Below the pieces are notes generated by a model. It searched no databases. It had not been told where the DNA came from and was given only the letters and a program-made list of their open reading frames with translations. 64,000 nt of DNA from Opitutaceae bacterium (GTDB lineage Bacteria; Verrucomicrobiota; Verrucomicrobiia; Opitutales; Opitutaceae): assembly GCA_028284235.1 (NCBI GenBank), contig JANQSC010000071.1, positions 205,847 to 269,846 of the forward strand, given 5' to 3'. Made by a program: the position numbers and the translations under genes. Shown here in pieces: positions 25,913 through 34,980 of this stretch. Every line of letters starts with the position of its first letter. Position 1 is the first letter of the stretch.

Positions 25913-28476
25913 GCTCGGGCGCGCAACAATCGAGAGGGACGAAGCCGGGATTGGGCTGGGTTCTAAAAATGGCCTGGCGGGATACGCGGCGCTCGCGCGG
26001 GAAACTAGCGCTCTTCGCCTTTTCAGTAATCTTCGGGGTCGCGGCTCTCGTCGCCGTCAATTCGCTTCGCAGCAATTTGGAAGCCGAGGTGGATCGCCAA
26101 TCGCGAGCCTTGCTCGGCTCGGACTTGGAGTTTCGCAGCTCCGACGCCTTCGACGAAGACATGGAAGCGTATTTCGAAACGCTCGGAGCGGTCGACGAAG
26201 CGATCGACACCCGTTTGTCGACGATGGCCTATTTCGTCAAATCGGACCAGACGCGCCTCGTTTCCATGCGGGCCATGGCGGGCGGTTTCCCTTGGTATGG
26301 AACCATGGATACGCGGCCCGAAAATCTCACCTTGGACCCGAGCCAAGGAAGAGTCGCGCTGGTGGAAGAGTCATTGATGATTCAATACGACTTGGAAATC
26401 GGCGACGCGATCAAGCTGGGCGAAGCGGAGTTCAAAGTGATCGGGGAATTGATGCGCCTGCCAGGCGAATCCTCGTTGGGAAGTTCCTTTTCGCCCCGCA
26501 TTCTCATTCCTCACGCGTTTTTGGAGGAAACCGATCTGCTCGGCTTCGGCAGTCGCAAGTCGTTCGTCAAACACTTCATTTTCGAAAACGGGGTGAGTCC
26601 GGAGCTCAATAGAGAGCTGAACGAGCGCGAGCGTGAGTTCCGAGCCAATGGCGTGCGTTTCGATACCGTCGAGGAGCAAAAGCGCAGCATCGGCAACATG
26701 TTGAACGAGATGACGAGCTACATGAGCCTAGTTGGATTTGTCGCCTTGCTGCTCGGCGGAGTGGGAATCGCGGGCGCGGTTCAAGTCTACTTGAAAGAGA
26801 AATCCGAGTCGATGGCGGTTCTGCGATGCTTGGGGTGTTCCGGCAGCGTCAGCATGCAGGTTTTCTGTATCCAGATTTTTATCGTTGGGTTCGTCGGCTG
26901 CCTTTTAGGCTCGATCGTCGGAGTCGGCGTGCAGGCCGCCTTGCCGCAAGTGCTCGGCGTATTCGTCCCGTTCGACGTCGCCTTCGAAATCGTTTGGTCC
27001 AGCCTGGCCGAAGCCTTTCTGTTCGCGTGGGTACTGACGTCTCTTTTCGCTTTTTTACCACTGCTCCCGTTGCGAGCGCTTTCGCCCATGCGCGCCATTC
27101 GCTCGTCGATGGGCGTCACTCCGGCCCGTCGCGATTGGCTCGTCTGGCTGGCGGTTGCGGCAATCGGGGGCGTAACGCTCCTGTTTTCGATATTGCAAAC
27201 GGAGCGACTTCGAGACGCCGCCGGCGTGTTCGGAGGAATCGTCGTGGCGATCCTCGTTCTCGCCATCGCGGGAATGGCCTTACGGGGAGCCTTGCGCAGA
27301 CTCTCGCCGCGTTCACTTCCGTTCGTCTGGAGACAGGGATTGAGCAATCTCTACCGCCCGAACAACCGAACTGTTTCCCTCATCGTCATGATCGGCATGG
27401 GGGCCTTCCTGATCTACACTTTGTACCTCTGCGAGGTGAGCATTCTCAAACGCGGCGAAATCAACGATCAGGACGACAAACCCAATACGGTCTTCTTCGA
27501 CGTGCAGTCGGATCAGGTCGACGTCGTCAAGGGCCTCGCCGACGAGCTCGAAACCGAACTCAAGTTTCACGACGCGATGATCACTATGCGGCTCACGCAC
27601 GTTCGAGAACGTCCCGTCAGCGAATTGCGCCGCGAGCGGAACCTCGAGCGCTGGGCCCTGGGCCGCGAATACCGTTCGACCTACCGATCGGAGCTGCGAG
27701 CGCACGAACCCCTCTTAGCGGGGGAATTCACACCCACGGCCAGTCTCGACAGTTCCGACCCCATTCCCGTGTCGGTCGAGGAGCGCATCGTCGAAGCCTT
27801 GCAGCTTTCGCTCGGCGATCGACTATCGTGGGACGTACAAGGCTTTCCGGTCGAGACCGTTGTAACCAGTATCCGAAAAGTGGATTGGCGACAAATGCAG
27901 CCCAACTTCTTCGTGGTCTTCCCCAGCGGCGTTCTGGAGGATGCGCCGGCGAATCACATGCTGGCGATCCGCGCCGATGGAACGGATACGATCGCGGCCT
28001 TGCAGGGAGCGGTGGTCAAGCAGTTCCCCAACGTGTCGGCCATCAATCTGACCATGGTGCTGGAGACGCTCAAAGACGTATTCGACAAAGTCGGATTCGT
28101 CATTCGCTTCATGGCGTCCTTCACCATTCTGACGGGGTTGATCGCCCTCGTATCGACGGTTCTCACCAGTCGCTACCAGCGAATGCGGGAGAGCGTATTG
28201 CTCCGCTCGCTCGGCGCCAGTATCGGCCAGACACGCCGCATCATGGCCGTCGAGTATTTCTTGCTTGGCGGGCTCGGCAGCGCCACCGGAATCGGGCTCT
28301 CGCTCGGAGGCGCCTGGGCCATGACTCAATTTGTATTCGAAATCGACCTCTACGTCCCCTGGGGAGTGACCATCGGTTCGATTCTCGTGATCGGCAGTCT
28401 GACACTGATCACCGGAATGCTGAACAGCCTCGGCATCGCGAGTCGGTCGCCCATCGAGGCGCTCCGGTACGAGTAG
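25909..28476 (+). CDS. ybbP: ABC transporter permease, FtsX/YbbP family
   Basis: An 855-aa permease with two FtsX domains: an N-terminal membrane segment, a large extracytoplasmic domain, and a first FtsX block (about residues 265-400). A further membrane pair, a second extracytoplasmic domain and the C-terminal FtsX block ending in SRSPIEALRYE follow. The length is close to E. coli YbbP (about 800). It overlaps ybbA by 4 nt. The following 218-nt convergent gap holds two REP-like palindromes and no gene. Confidence 0.9.
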   Translation: MSSGAQQSRGTKPGLGWVLKMAWRDTRRSRGKLALFAFSVIFGVAALVAVNSLRSNLEAEVDRQSRALLGSDLEFRSSDAFDEDMEAYFETLGAVDEAIDTRLSTMAYFVKSDQTRLVSMRAMAGGFPWYGTMDTRPENLTLDPSQGRVALVEESLMIQYDLEIGDAIKLGEAEFKVIGELMRLPGESSLGSSFSPRILIPHAFLEETDLLGFGSRKSFVKHFIFENGVSPELNRELNEREREFRANGVRFDTVEEQKRSIGNMLNEMTSYMSLVGFVALLLGGVGIAGAVQVYLKEKSESMAVLRCLGCSGSVSMQVFCIQIFIVGFVGCLLGSIVGVGVQAALPQVLGVFVPFDVAFEIVWSSLAEAFLFAWVLTSLFAFLPLLPLRALSPMRAIRSSMGVTPARRDWLVWLAVAAIGGVTLLFSILQTERLRDAAGVFGGIVVAILVLAIAGMALRGALRRLSPRSLPFVWRQGLSNLYRPNNRTVSLIVMIGMGAFLIYTLYLCEVSILKRGEINDQDDKPNTVFFDVQSDQVDVVKGLADELETELKFHDAMITMRLTHVRERPVSELRRERNLERWALGREYRSTYRSELRAHEPLLAGEFTPTASLDSSDPIPVSVEERIVEALQLSLGDRLSWDVQGFPVETVVTSIRKVDWRQMQPNFFVVFPSGVLEDAPANHMLAIRADGTDTIAALQGAVVKQFPNVSAINLTMVLETLKDVFDKVGFVIRFMASFTILTGLIALVSTVLTSRYQRMRESVLLRSLGASIGQTRRIMAVEYFLLGGLGSATGIGLSLGGAWAMTQFVFEIDLYVPWGVTIGSILVIGSLTLITGMLNSLGIASRSPIEALRYE

Positions 28477-28496
28477 GGGTGACCGGTTCATTTCAT

Positions 28497-28572
28497 GTAG
28501 GGGCGTCGCTCGCGACGCCCGCATCGGTTGAGTTCTAGCCACTCACGCGGGCGTCGCGAGCAACGCCCCTAC
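28497..28572. repeat. REP-like palindrome, GTAGGGGCGTCGC type (copy 2)
   Basis: The arms begin GTAGGGGCGTCGCTCGCGAC and close with the near-perfect reverse complement ending CCCCTAC, with a loop of about 24 nt. It lies in the convergent gap after ybbP. Confidence 0.85.
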
Positions 28573-28597
28573 AGGATTGATCACAGTTATTGAAATC

Positions 28598-28673
28598 GTA
28601 GGGCCAGCGCTTGCGCTGTGCCGCGTTTGACGATCATTTTGGGTACGCGGCGTGGCGCAAGCGCCAGCCCTAC
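28598..28673. repeat. REP-like palindrome, GTAGGGCCAGCGC type
   Basis: The left arm is GTAGGGCCAGCGCTTGCGCT followed by GTGCCGCG; the right arm is CGCGGCG..GCAAGCGCCAGCCCTAC. The arms match except for small bulges. It is adjacent to the previous palindrome, so two different REP types stack in one convergent gap. Confidence 0.8.
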
Positions 28674-28694
28674 ATCGCGACAAATGACCCAGGC

Positions 28695-29399
28695 TCAAAT
28701 CCCGCCGCTTAGGATTTGCTTCAGGAAACGTAGGGCCGACTTCCAATTGGTCGTGCTTCCCGGGATTTCCTTCCAGTCGATGGGGATCGTCCGGATGTGG
28801 ACGTTTGATCGTTTGGCGACTAAAAGCAGCTCCAGGTCAAAGGCGTATCCGCATTGTTTGAACTCAGATCGGGCGGAACGATAGAACTCGCCAGGAATTA
28901 TCTTGAGACCGCACTGCGTATCGACGACTTGGATATCGTAGCGGAATCGGATCACCCAATTGAACACTCGAGACACGAACTGGCGGGACCAATCGCGATC
29001 CAAGGCCCGCGATGCGGTCGAGTCGCGGATGGCAATCGTCATGGCGTCCGAATGGGAGCCCTTCAAAACGCGGATCGTCTCGCTCGCGGATACGGCCCCG
29101 TCCGCGTCGACGAACGCCAACTGATTGTAATCGGCACCGGTATCCCATCCAGATCGGACGGCGCCGCCTTTGCCTTGATTCTGAGCGAGAATCAGCGGCG
29201 GCTTGACGAATTCGTACTCGGCTTGATGCTCGCGGGCGATTTCGACCAAGGCGGCTTGCTCGGGTTCGGGCGATCCGTCGTCGACGAGCAGGACGTCGAT
29301 CGCTTCGTTCGATTCGCCAATTGCCTCGCACAGGCCTGGCAAGAAGGCCGGGAGGCGTTTGCGTTCGCAATAGCAGGGAATCACCAGGAGCGTTTTCAT
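28695..29399 (-). CDS. family 2 glycosyltransferase (DPM1/GtrB-like)
   Basis: A 234-aa GT2 enzyme with the N-terminal LLVIPCYCERKRLPAFL, the nucleotide-sugar Asp in DVLLVDDGSPE, and FVDADGA as the D-x-D-type metal motif. The C-terminal VHIRTIPIDWKE fits polyprenyl-phosphate mannosyl/glucosyltransferases. No membrane domain follows, so it is a soluble or peripheral catalytic unit. ATG 29399 is 5 nt beyond the apbE stop (a GTG at 29408 is an alternative), so translation is probably coupled. With the GT-C-like membrane protein upstream it may form a lipid-linked sugar transfer pathway; that is inferred. Confidence 0.85.
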   Translation of the reverse strand: MKTLLVIPCYCERKRLPAFLPGLCEAIGESNEAIDVLLVDDGSPEPEQAALVEIAREHQAEYEFVKPPLILAQNQGKGGAVRSGWDTGADYNQLAFVDADGAVSASETIRVLKGSHSDAMTIAIRDSTASRALDRDWSRQFVSRVFNWVIRFRYDIQVVDTQCGLKIIPGEFYRSARSEFKQCGYAFDLELLLVAKRSNVHIRTIPIDWKEIPGSTTNWKSALRFLKQILSGGI

Positions 29400-29404
29400 C
29401 GTGT

Positions 29405-30340
29405 TCACGCCTCCGCAAAGAGAGGACCGCTCTGGAATGTGTCGGATTCTGAATACAATGCGAGCGACAAATCCGGTTCGCTCGCCGCGATCGAAGCCAC
29501 GTCCTCATGATCGAACAATAGAGCCGCCGTACTGGCCGCGTCGGCGAACGCGGCCGAGGCGCCGCTCGCGTAGCTCCGTTTCCAGGAATAGGGGCTCGCC
29601 TTGGGATCGGGATCAACTACGTGAGTTCCTTGATAGAGCTCGCCCGAGCTGGCAATCGCTTGGCCAGAGCGCAGCTGGATCGCCTGCGTTTGCTCGCCGT
29701 AGCCAATGGTGAGTCGCCATGAATCGATTCCTGGCGGCGTGTCTAAAGAGAGAAACGTGCTTCCACCGGACTCCAACAAGCCAGAGCCGAAATCCCATTC
29801 TCGAAAATGGTTCGCCAGTCGATCGAGAGCGAAGCCTTTTCCGATGCCGCCCAAGTCGAGGATCGGCCCCGCCCGAAGCTTGCGTATCGAATTCCTCGAT
29901 TCGTCGAGAGCGATCACCGGGCGGTCGTCCGCTGGGGTTTCACTTTCCAATCCAGCCAAATGGGGCAGTTCCGCCGCTTGCCCTTTTACGCGCAATGCGG
30001 ATTGACCGAGAAAGGGATGAAATTTCCCTCGTAGGCGCTCGCTCGCGTCGAACGCGGAGAGCAAACACGCGATGGTGTCTTCGCCGACGGGAATTCCCTC
30101 TCCAGGAGCGGCTCGATTGATCCGAGTCGTGTCGCTGTATTCGATATAGAGGCTCAGTCGCTCCTCGAGTTTGGCGAGCAGCTCCTCTGCTTCCATCACC
30201 GCGGAATCCATCAAGCCGGTCCGTTCGCCGACGAGGTGGAAGTGAAACGAGCAGGCCATCGCTTCGCAGCGGAACGTCTGCGTATTCGCCGAGGATTGCG
30301 GGTCGATGGAGATTAAGGGAGGTCCGGCGTTCGTATCCAT
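29405..30340 (-). CDS. apbE: FAD:protein FMN transferase (ApbE-like)
   Basis: A 311-aa ApbE-family enzyme that attaches FMN to a Thr/Ser of target flavoproteins. Characteristic segments are the AMACSFHFHLVG start, LEERLSLY-x4-S-TTRINRA, the ILDLGGIGKGFALDRL core and GGSTFLSL, followed by GELYQGTHVVDP. The ATG at 30340 is chosen because the fold begins there; a longer open frame continues upstream into the next gene but is not coding. No signal peptide or lipobox is seen, unlike many periplasmic ApbE proteins. No target such as Nqr/Rnf is nearby in the window. Confidence 0.88.
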   Translation of the reverse strand: MDTNAGPPLISIDPQSSANTQTFRCEAMACSFHFHLVGERTGLMDSAVMEAEELLAKLEERLSLYIEYSDTTRINRAAPGEGIPVGEDTIACLLSAFDASERLRGKFHPFLGQSALRVKGQAAELPHLAGLESETPADDRPVIALDESRNSIRKLRAGPILDLGGIGKGFALDRLANHFREWDFGSGLLESGGSTFLSLDTPPGIDSWRLTIGYGEQTQAIQLRSGQAIASSGELYQGTHVVDPDPKASPYSWKRSYASGASAAFADAASTAALLFDHEDVASIAASEPDLSLALYSESDTFQSGPLFAEA

Positions 30341-30344
30341 GTTC

Positions 30345-31862
30345 TCAACGCGTTTGCATAAACGCTTCCCACAGTTCCTTGCGTATCCAACACTCCAGAA
30401 GCACATTCTCGCGCAGTCCGTGGTATTCCGGCGTGTGCGTTTCCTTGAGCGACAGCGGTAGGGATCCCGCGGGACCGATGACCAGATCGAGCGCGGGAAT
30501 TGAATTCGTGTCTGCCCAATAGCCAACCGTCTCGTTGTTTCTTAAATGCCACGGCAAAGGCCAGGCATTGTCCTCGCCACCCACGGCGATCGATAGCTGC
30601 GTGTCCGGATCCAGCGCTTCCAGATCCTCGATCCGCTCGACGAGCTTGGCAAATTGCCCGGTCGTGTGCTGATAGAGGTACGGATTGCGCGTGTCCGCGG
30701 CGTAGCGTTCCGCCAGTTGGGTGGACTGGTATTGATCGCCAAGGGTGAAAAGAACGACTCCGATTGCCACGATCCGTATCCAGGAATTCGACTGATCGAC
30801 AATCAGTGTCTTCAGCACATAGCCTGCCGCCACGGTGAGAGAGACGTACGAAGCGAGCATCAGCCACGGAGTTTTATAAGGAATGATTGAATACAGGGCG
30901 AACGCGATCGCTCCATAGTAGACGACGAGACGGGCCCGGTCGGAGCGTTTCCCGCTGGTCATGGCAAGCAAGACGAGCCCTAGAAACGCGAAGACCAGAA
31001 TGGGCGCTTCTCCCCACTGGATGCCTTCCGCTGTGCGGGGCCAGAAAATCGACAAGTAGTAGAATAGCGGCTTGTCGTGGCCTGCACCCTGCGAGCGTTC
31101 CGCGTAGTTCACGAACGCCAGAACGCTGTCGGTCAGTTGGCTGAAGTTGGTAAACCCAGACGAGTAAAAGAAGATCCATCCCAGGACGAACGATCCGAAG
31201 CACGCGGCGACAGGCGTTCGCGGGAGTCGTTTCTTGATTTCCGAAAGGCGAAAGCCGCTTTCATTCATGGCCAGAATCGCCAGGCCGATGGCGGCGATGT
31301 GGATGATGGCCGTCTCTTTGGTCGCGAAGAGGGCCGCGGTGAGGAGACCGCACAAAATCGCTTGCGGCACTTCCGGAAACCGCCAGTACCAGGCGCCGGC
31401 GTAGAGGAGTACAAAACTAATAAGAACGAAGAGCGCTTCCTGCACGTAGTACGCTCCGTAGATGACGGGAAAGGGCGAAATCGCGAAGAGAGCGGCGGCG
31501 ATGAGGAAGGTCAGGTCGAATTTACCGTTTCCAACGAGAATTAGCAGGAGCAGGAGCGCGCTCGCCAAAATCGGGAGCAACCGCAGATTCGTGCGATCCG
31601 ACAAATCGTCCCCGCTGATTCCGACTGCGTTGTTGAGGATTTTGGACAGGTAGTAGAGCGTCGGGCCGTGTTTGTCCTCGGGGTCGTACTGGTAGTGGCC
31701 CGTTTCCATGAGCTCCCAAAGCTGGTAGGCCTGCACCGCTTCGTCGGAATGCAGGATGCGCGCCTCCGAGTTTTGAATACGAAGGGAAATTCCGAACCAA
31801 ACGACGCCGATTCCGGCGACGATGTAGAGGATGCGAAAAAGGGTCTTTGGGTTGAGGGTCAT
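30345..31862 (-). CDS. TIGR03663-family GT-C-like membrane protein
   Basis: A 505-aa polytopic membrane protein with about ten hydrophobic segments. The N-terminal loop has the family signature RILHSDEAVQAYQLWELMETG and YQYDPEDKHGPTLYYL, as in the Agl23/flippase-associated TIGR03663 proteins and GT39-type mannosyltransferases. The acidic residues of S-D-E-A are the likely lipid-phosphate sugar site. It heads the operon with apbE and the GT2 gene, with gaps of 4 and 5 nt. Transfer of a sugar from a lipid carrier made by the GT2 partner is a reasonable inference. Confidence 0.85.
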   Translation of the reverse strand: MTLNPKTLFRILYIVAGIGVVWFGISLRIQNSEARILHSDEAVQAYQLWELMETGHYQYDPEDKHGPTLYYLSKILNNAVGISGDDLSDRTNLRLLPILASALLLLLILVGNGKFDLTFLIAAALFAISPFPVIYGAYYVQEALFVLISFVLLYAGAWYWRFPEVPQAILCGLLTAALFATKETAIIHIAAIGLAILAMNESGFRLSEIKKRLPRTPVAACFGSFVLGWIFFYSSGFTNFSQLTDSVLAFVNYAERSQGAGHDKPLFYYLSIFWPRTAEGIQWGEAPILVFAFLGLVLLAMTSGKRSDRARLVVYYGAIAFALYSIIPYKTPWLMLASYVSLTVAAGYVLKTLIVDQSNSWIRIVAIGVVLFTLGDQYQSTQLAERYAADTRNPYLYQHTTGQFAKLVERIEDLEALDPDTQLSIAVGGEDNAWPLPWHLRNNETVGYWADTNSIPALDLVIGPAGSLPLSLKETHTPEYHGLRENVLLECWIRKELWEAFMQTR

Positions 31863-31883
31863 CTTATGGCGTCTAACATAACC

Positions 31884-31942
31884 CGCCGAGGACGTCGGGT
31901 TCCACCTTCTAGAGTTGGGTGGAACGCGCCGTCCCGGCGCGT
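31884..31942. repeat. REP-like palindrome, GTTCCACC/GGTGGAAC type (copy 1)
   Basis: GACGTCGGGTTCCACC on the left faces GGTGGAACGCGCCGTCCC on the right across about 12 nt. It lies upstream of the TIGR03663 gene. A better-preserved copy is at 52988-53057. Confidence 0.7.
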
Positions 31943-31975
31943 TTTCTCCATACAGTCGAGTTCCACGAACGTCAT

Positions 31976-32012
31976 AAAAAAACGCGTCCAGAGGCAGCCT
32001 CGGGACGCGTTG
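31976..32012 (-). terminator. Rho-independent terminator of the 32032-32694 gene
   Basis: Read on the minus strand, AACGCGTCC is followed by a short inner stem (GAGGC/GCCTC) and GGACGCGTT. A run of seven T then follows, 20 nt past the stop codon at 32032. This is a strong hairpin plus U-tract. Confidence 0.85.
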
Positions 32013-32031
32013 GAATAAATTCGAATGAGAG

Positions 32032-32694
32032 CTAGTTGGCTTTGCCGAAGACTTCCACTTCGACGAAGTGGTTCATCTCGTTGCTAGTGTTGCCGGCTCC
32101 GTAGATGCGCACGTAGCGTCCTTTGGACTCCTTGGCGTCGACGAGCTTGCCTTCGTTGGTCTCGAGGTAGGCTTTGTCCGTGCCTTGTCCGAATCCGGAC
32201 GAGTTGTCGTGGTCGTTGTTGAAAACGGTGGTGACGCCGCTTTCAAAGGAGTCGTCGTCGGAGATCTGAACGATTACGTCGTGGTAAGCGCGCTTCTGCG
32301 TGTGGAAGTGCCAGATGGCGACGCCGTAGATGGTCGCGGAATTTTCCAGATCGATCTGGATCCACTGCGTGCCGGGAGCGAGCTCGACGAAGTAGCCTTC
32401 TTCCGATTCCTTGTCGCCATCGGTCACGTAGTCGAGACCGCCGATGATTGGGAAATCGTCGCTAGAGGTGACTTCCTTGCCAGAGGCGAGGTTGGAGACG
32501 CCTTCCGGGACCATGATAGTCGGGCGGGGCGTGCCCGGATCCTCGAGGTGAGGCAGATTCACCTGGACCGGCGTGCCGATCAGGAACGGAGGAGGGAACT
32601 CGATCTCGAGCGCCTTTTTCCCGCCGTGGTGGGCAGCGAAGGCCGATACGGCGAAAGCCGCCACGGCAATGATTGAAATGATTTTCTTTGTCAT
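32032..32694 (-). CDS. exported F5/8 type C (discoidin)-like protein
   Basis: A 220-aa protein with a signal peptide (IISIIAVAAFAVSAFA) and one galactose-binding-like domain. NLASGKEVTSSDDFP, the TDGD calcium-type loop, WIQIDLENSATIYGVAIWH, VIVQISDDDSF and the closing GRYVRIYGAG..EVEVFG are all typical of F5/8 type C domains. The binding partner is probably a carbohydrate. It is the last gene of the DoxX-oxidoreductase operon, 49 nt after the oxidoreductase, and is followed by a strong terminator. Confidence 0.85.
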   Translation of the reverse strand: MTKKIISIIAVAAFAVSAFAAHHGGKKALEIEFPPPFLIGTPVQVNLPHLEDPGTPRPTIMVPEGVSNLASGKEVTSSDDFPIIGGLDYVTDGDKESEEGYFVELAPGTQWIQIDLENSATIYGVAIWHFHTQKRAYHDVIVQISDDDSFESGVTTVFNNDHDNSSGFGQGTDKAYLETNEGKLVDAKESKGRYVRIYGAGNTSNEMNHFVEVEVFGKAN

Positions 32695-32743
32695 AGTATT
32701 AGGTTAATTTCAGTAGTTAGTCCGAGGATACAGCTCGAAGTGG

Positions 32744-34090
32744 CTACACTTCGTAGTCTTCCTTGGTAAACTCGATGGTCTTGCGGGCGGCAACGGCTTC
32801 GTTGACGCGGAAGATGGCCATCTCGCTCTTGAAGGTGTGCTCGCCGTCGGAGTTGAGCTTCGCTTTGCCGTTGATGGCGGCGAAGAAGTTCTCGAGGTGA
32901 GGCGTGTGCGGCTTCTTGTCGAGGACCACCGGCACGTCGTAGGCGTCCGGCGGAGCGGACTCGCGTACGTCGACCTTGGTCTGCACCTTGGCGGCCGCGG
33001 CTTCTTCCTTGCGGATGAATCCTTTGGACGCCCAGTCGTCCCAGGACGGAGCGCTGGCTTCGCGGTACATCTTGGTGAAGGCGGGGTTTTCCGACATGCG
33101 GAGCGCGCCTTCGTCACCCATGAAGTACTCGTAGTAGCCGCCGCCGGCTCCGGTCGTGGCCAGCGTTTGGTAGAACGCGCGGGCCGGGCCGTGAGGCGTG
33201 TCGTATTCGTAGATTGCCATGACGTTGTCGTACCATTCGCGATCCTTGAAATAGTCGTGTCCGCCGCTGGCCATGACGCTTTTCGGAAGGGAGTCGAAGA
33301 ACCAGTTGAAGATGTCGATCTGGTGCGAGCCGAGGTCCGAAATGGGGCCGCCGGAGAGGTCGCGGAACCAGCGCCAGTTGAGGAACTGCTCCATGTTGGC
33401 GAAGCCGTTCTTCTCGAGCACGTCTTGCTCGACGGCGATGCGGGGGTTGACCTCGCGGAAGGGCTTGGCGGAGCGGTTCCACTGTCCGTTGGCGGTGGTG
33501 AAGCGGCCGAGGAGATTGGCCCGCTGGGTGAGATTGTGGTAGGCGTGCAGGTAGCGCGGGTTGCTGCGGCGCTGGTGGCCGATCTGGAGGAGATTTCCAG
33601 TTTCGCGAGCGGTGCGGACCATCGAACGGGCTTCGTCCGGGGTCTTGGCCATCATCTTCTCGCAATACACGTGAAGCCCGGCTTTCAAGCAGGCGTTGGT
33701 GTGGCGGGCGTGCCAGAAGTCGGGAGTGGCGATGATGACCGCGTCGAGGTCAAGCTCGTCTTTGGCGGCGATCAACTCCTCGTAGTCGAAGTACCACTTC
33801 AGATCGGGACTGACCTTGCGGAGAGCGCTGCGGCACTTGCCGATACTGTTTTTCCAGATGTCGCACACCGCCACGACGTGGAAGGGCGGATTGGGAATTT
33901 CGAGCATGGAAGTGGTGAGCACTTCGCCCTGCTTGCCGTATCCGAGGATGGCGAGGTTGATCTTCCCGTTGGGGGAAGACTGAGCCTTCATGATCGATGG
34001 GGCGAGCAGGATGCCGCCGCTAGCGAGGGCGCTGGTTTTCAGGAATTCGCGACGCCCGACGGAAGTCGTTGGAGTTGAGGGAGTATTCAT
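32744..34090 (-). CDS. Tat-exported Gfo/Idh/MocA-family oxidoreductase
   Basis: A 448-aa NAD(P)-dependent sugar-type oxidoreductase. The N-terminus has a twin-arginine motif (GRREFLKTSALASGG), which predicts folded export. The Rossmann start NLAILGYGKQGEV and the CEKMMAKTPDEAR segment follow. The latter is the E-K-P-like motif, with Met-Met in place of the usual Pro. GPISDLGSHQIDIFNWFF contains the D-x-G-x-H-x-x-D substrate motif. Exported members are common in Verrucomicrobiota and Planctomycetota. The substrate is unknown. It lies between the DoxX-like gene (22 nt) and the discoidin-like gene (49 nt). Confidence 0.92.
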   Translation of the reverse strand: MNTPSTPTTSVGRREFLKTSALASGGILLAPSIMKAQSSPNGKINLAILGYGKQGEVLTTSMLEIPNPPFHVVAVCDIWKNSIGKCRSALRKVSPDLKWYFDYEELIAAKDELDLDAVIIATPDFWHARHTNACLKAGLHVYCEKMMAKTPDEARSMVRTARETGNLLQIGHQRRSNPRYLHAYHNLTQRANLLGRFTTANGQWNRSAKPFREVNPRIAVEQDVLEKNGFANMEQFLNWRWFRDLSGGPISDLGSHQIDIFNWFFDSLPKSVMASGGHDYFKDREWYDNVMAIYEYDTPHGPARAFYQTLATTGAGGGYYEYFMGDEGALRMSENPAFTKMYREASAPSWDDWASKGFIRKEEAAAAKVQTKVDVRESAPPDAYDVPVVLDKKPHTPHLENFFAAINGKAKLNSDGEHTFKSEMAIFRVNEAVAARKTIEFTKEDYEV

Positions 34091-34112
34091 AAGTAAATGA
34101 GGTTAAAATTGG

Positions 34113-34664
34113 TTATTTGCTCTCGACCACGGCAAATCGATTATGTTTCACGAGAACCAGCGCGGCGACGGTCAAAGCGACGTGCATGCCAAGCCAGGCG
34201 ATGCCTGCGTCCTCCTTCAGAAGGATGAGCCCGACCGAGAGGCTGGCCCAGATCAAGCCAGAGACCAGAAGGGCGATGCGCGAGTAGATGCCGGCGAGAA
34301 TCATGATGCCGACCGCGATGAGCGCGTATCCGAGGACGCCGGAGTAGAGGGTCAGGGCGAATCCCGGCATGAGCGGCTCTTCGGCTAGTTTTTCGTAGAG
34401 AGGCTGAGGCACGCCTTGGTAGTGCGAAAAGCCGTATTCCTTGACCTTCATTTCGGTCACGAGACCGGGAATGGCGACGCCGCCGTCCTCGACGCCCATG
34501 GGGACTTCCTTGGTTACGGTCGCCGAGAATTTCTCGATTCCGGTGACGAAGGCCCGGAGGCCCAGCCATACGCGCAGAATCAAGTAGGCGAAGAATGATG
34601 CGGAGTCGGGTCCGCAGCAGGAGTTGGATTGAGAGGTTTCGCTAGGAGAAGTAGTATCAGTCAT
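34113..34664 (-). CDS. DoxX-like membrane protein
   Basis: A 183-aa protein with a Cys-Cys containing N-terminal tail (NSCCGPDS) and four hydrophobic segments in the DoxX/DoxD pattern (FFAYLILRVWLGLRAFVTGIEKF, then LYSGVLGYALIAVGIMILAG, IALLVSGLIWASLSVGLILL, LGMHVALTVAALVLV). Its function is not established. It heads the operon with the exported oxidoreductase, so a membrane electron-transfer role is conceivable but speculative. Confidence 0.7.
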   Translation of the reverse strand: MTDTTSPSETSQSNSCCGPDSASFFAYLILRVWLGLRAFVTGIEKFSATVTKEVPMGVEDGGVAIPGLVTEMKVKEYGFSHYQGVPQPLYEKLAEEPLMPGFALTLYSGVLGYALIAVGIMILAGIYSRIALLVSGLIWASLSVGLILLKEDAGIAWLGMHVALTVAALVLVKHNRFAVVESK

Positions 34665-34980
34665 TTTCCGTAACCCAATAGGATCGGGTTTTGATCATGT
34701 CCAGAATAGAAATGGCGTTGGGGAGGGCTTGAGCAGTTAACCGTTACAATTTGCGACGGATTTGCGCTTTTGGACGAAAACGGACAGATTCTATTCATTA
34801 TTTTAGAGAAAGAGCGAGCAAAACGCGTTGGGTACTTGGGTTTTTGGTGATGGGTTGGAGGTTATGGTTGGTTGCTCGGAGCCGGGCGTGAGCCGGATTC
34901 CGGCTGTCTCGCGAGCAAAAAACCCGATTGCCTGCGTTTCGATCTTTTCATTCCCCGCAAAGCGCCCATAGCAAGAGGGC
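34665..34980. other. intergenic region, divergent promoters expected
   Basis: This 316-nt region lies between the DoxX-like gene (minus) and the AICAR transformylase gene (plus) and must hold both promoters. Apart from an imperfect hairpin around 34880-34905 (GAGCCGGGCG.. / CCGGATTCCGG..), no repeat, RNA gene or small ORF could be supported. Confidence 0.4.

Noticed and set aside
26826..28538. A 570-codon frame overlapping ybbP in another frame
   Set aside because: The translation is Arg-rich and repetitive, and it overlaps a protein with clear FtsX domains; it also runs into a REP element.
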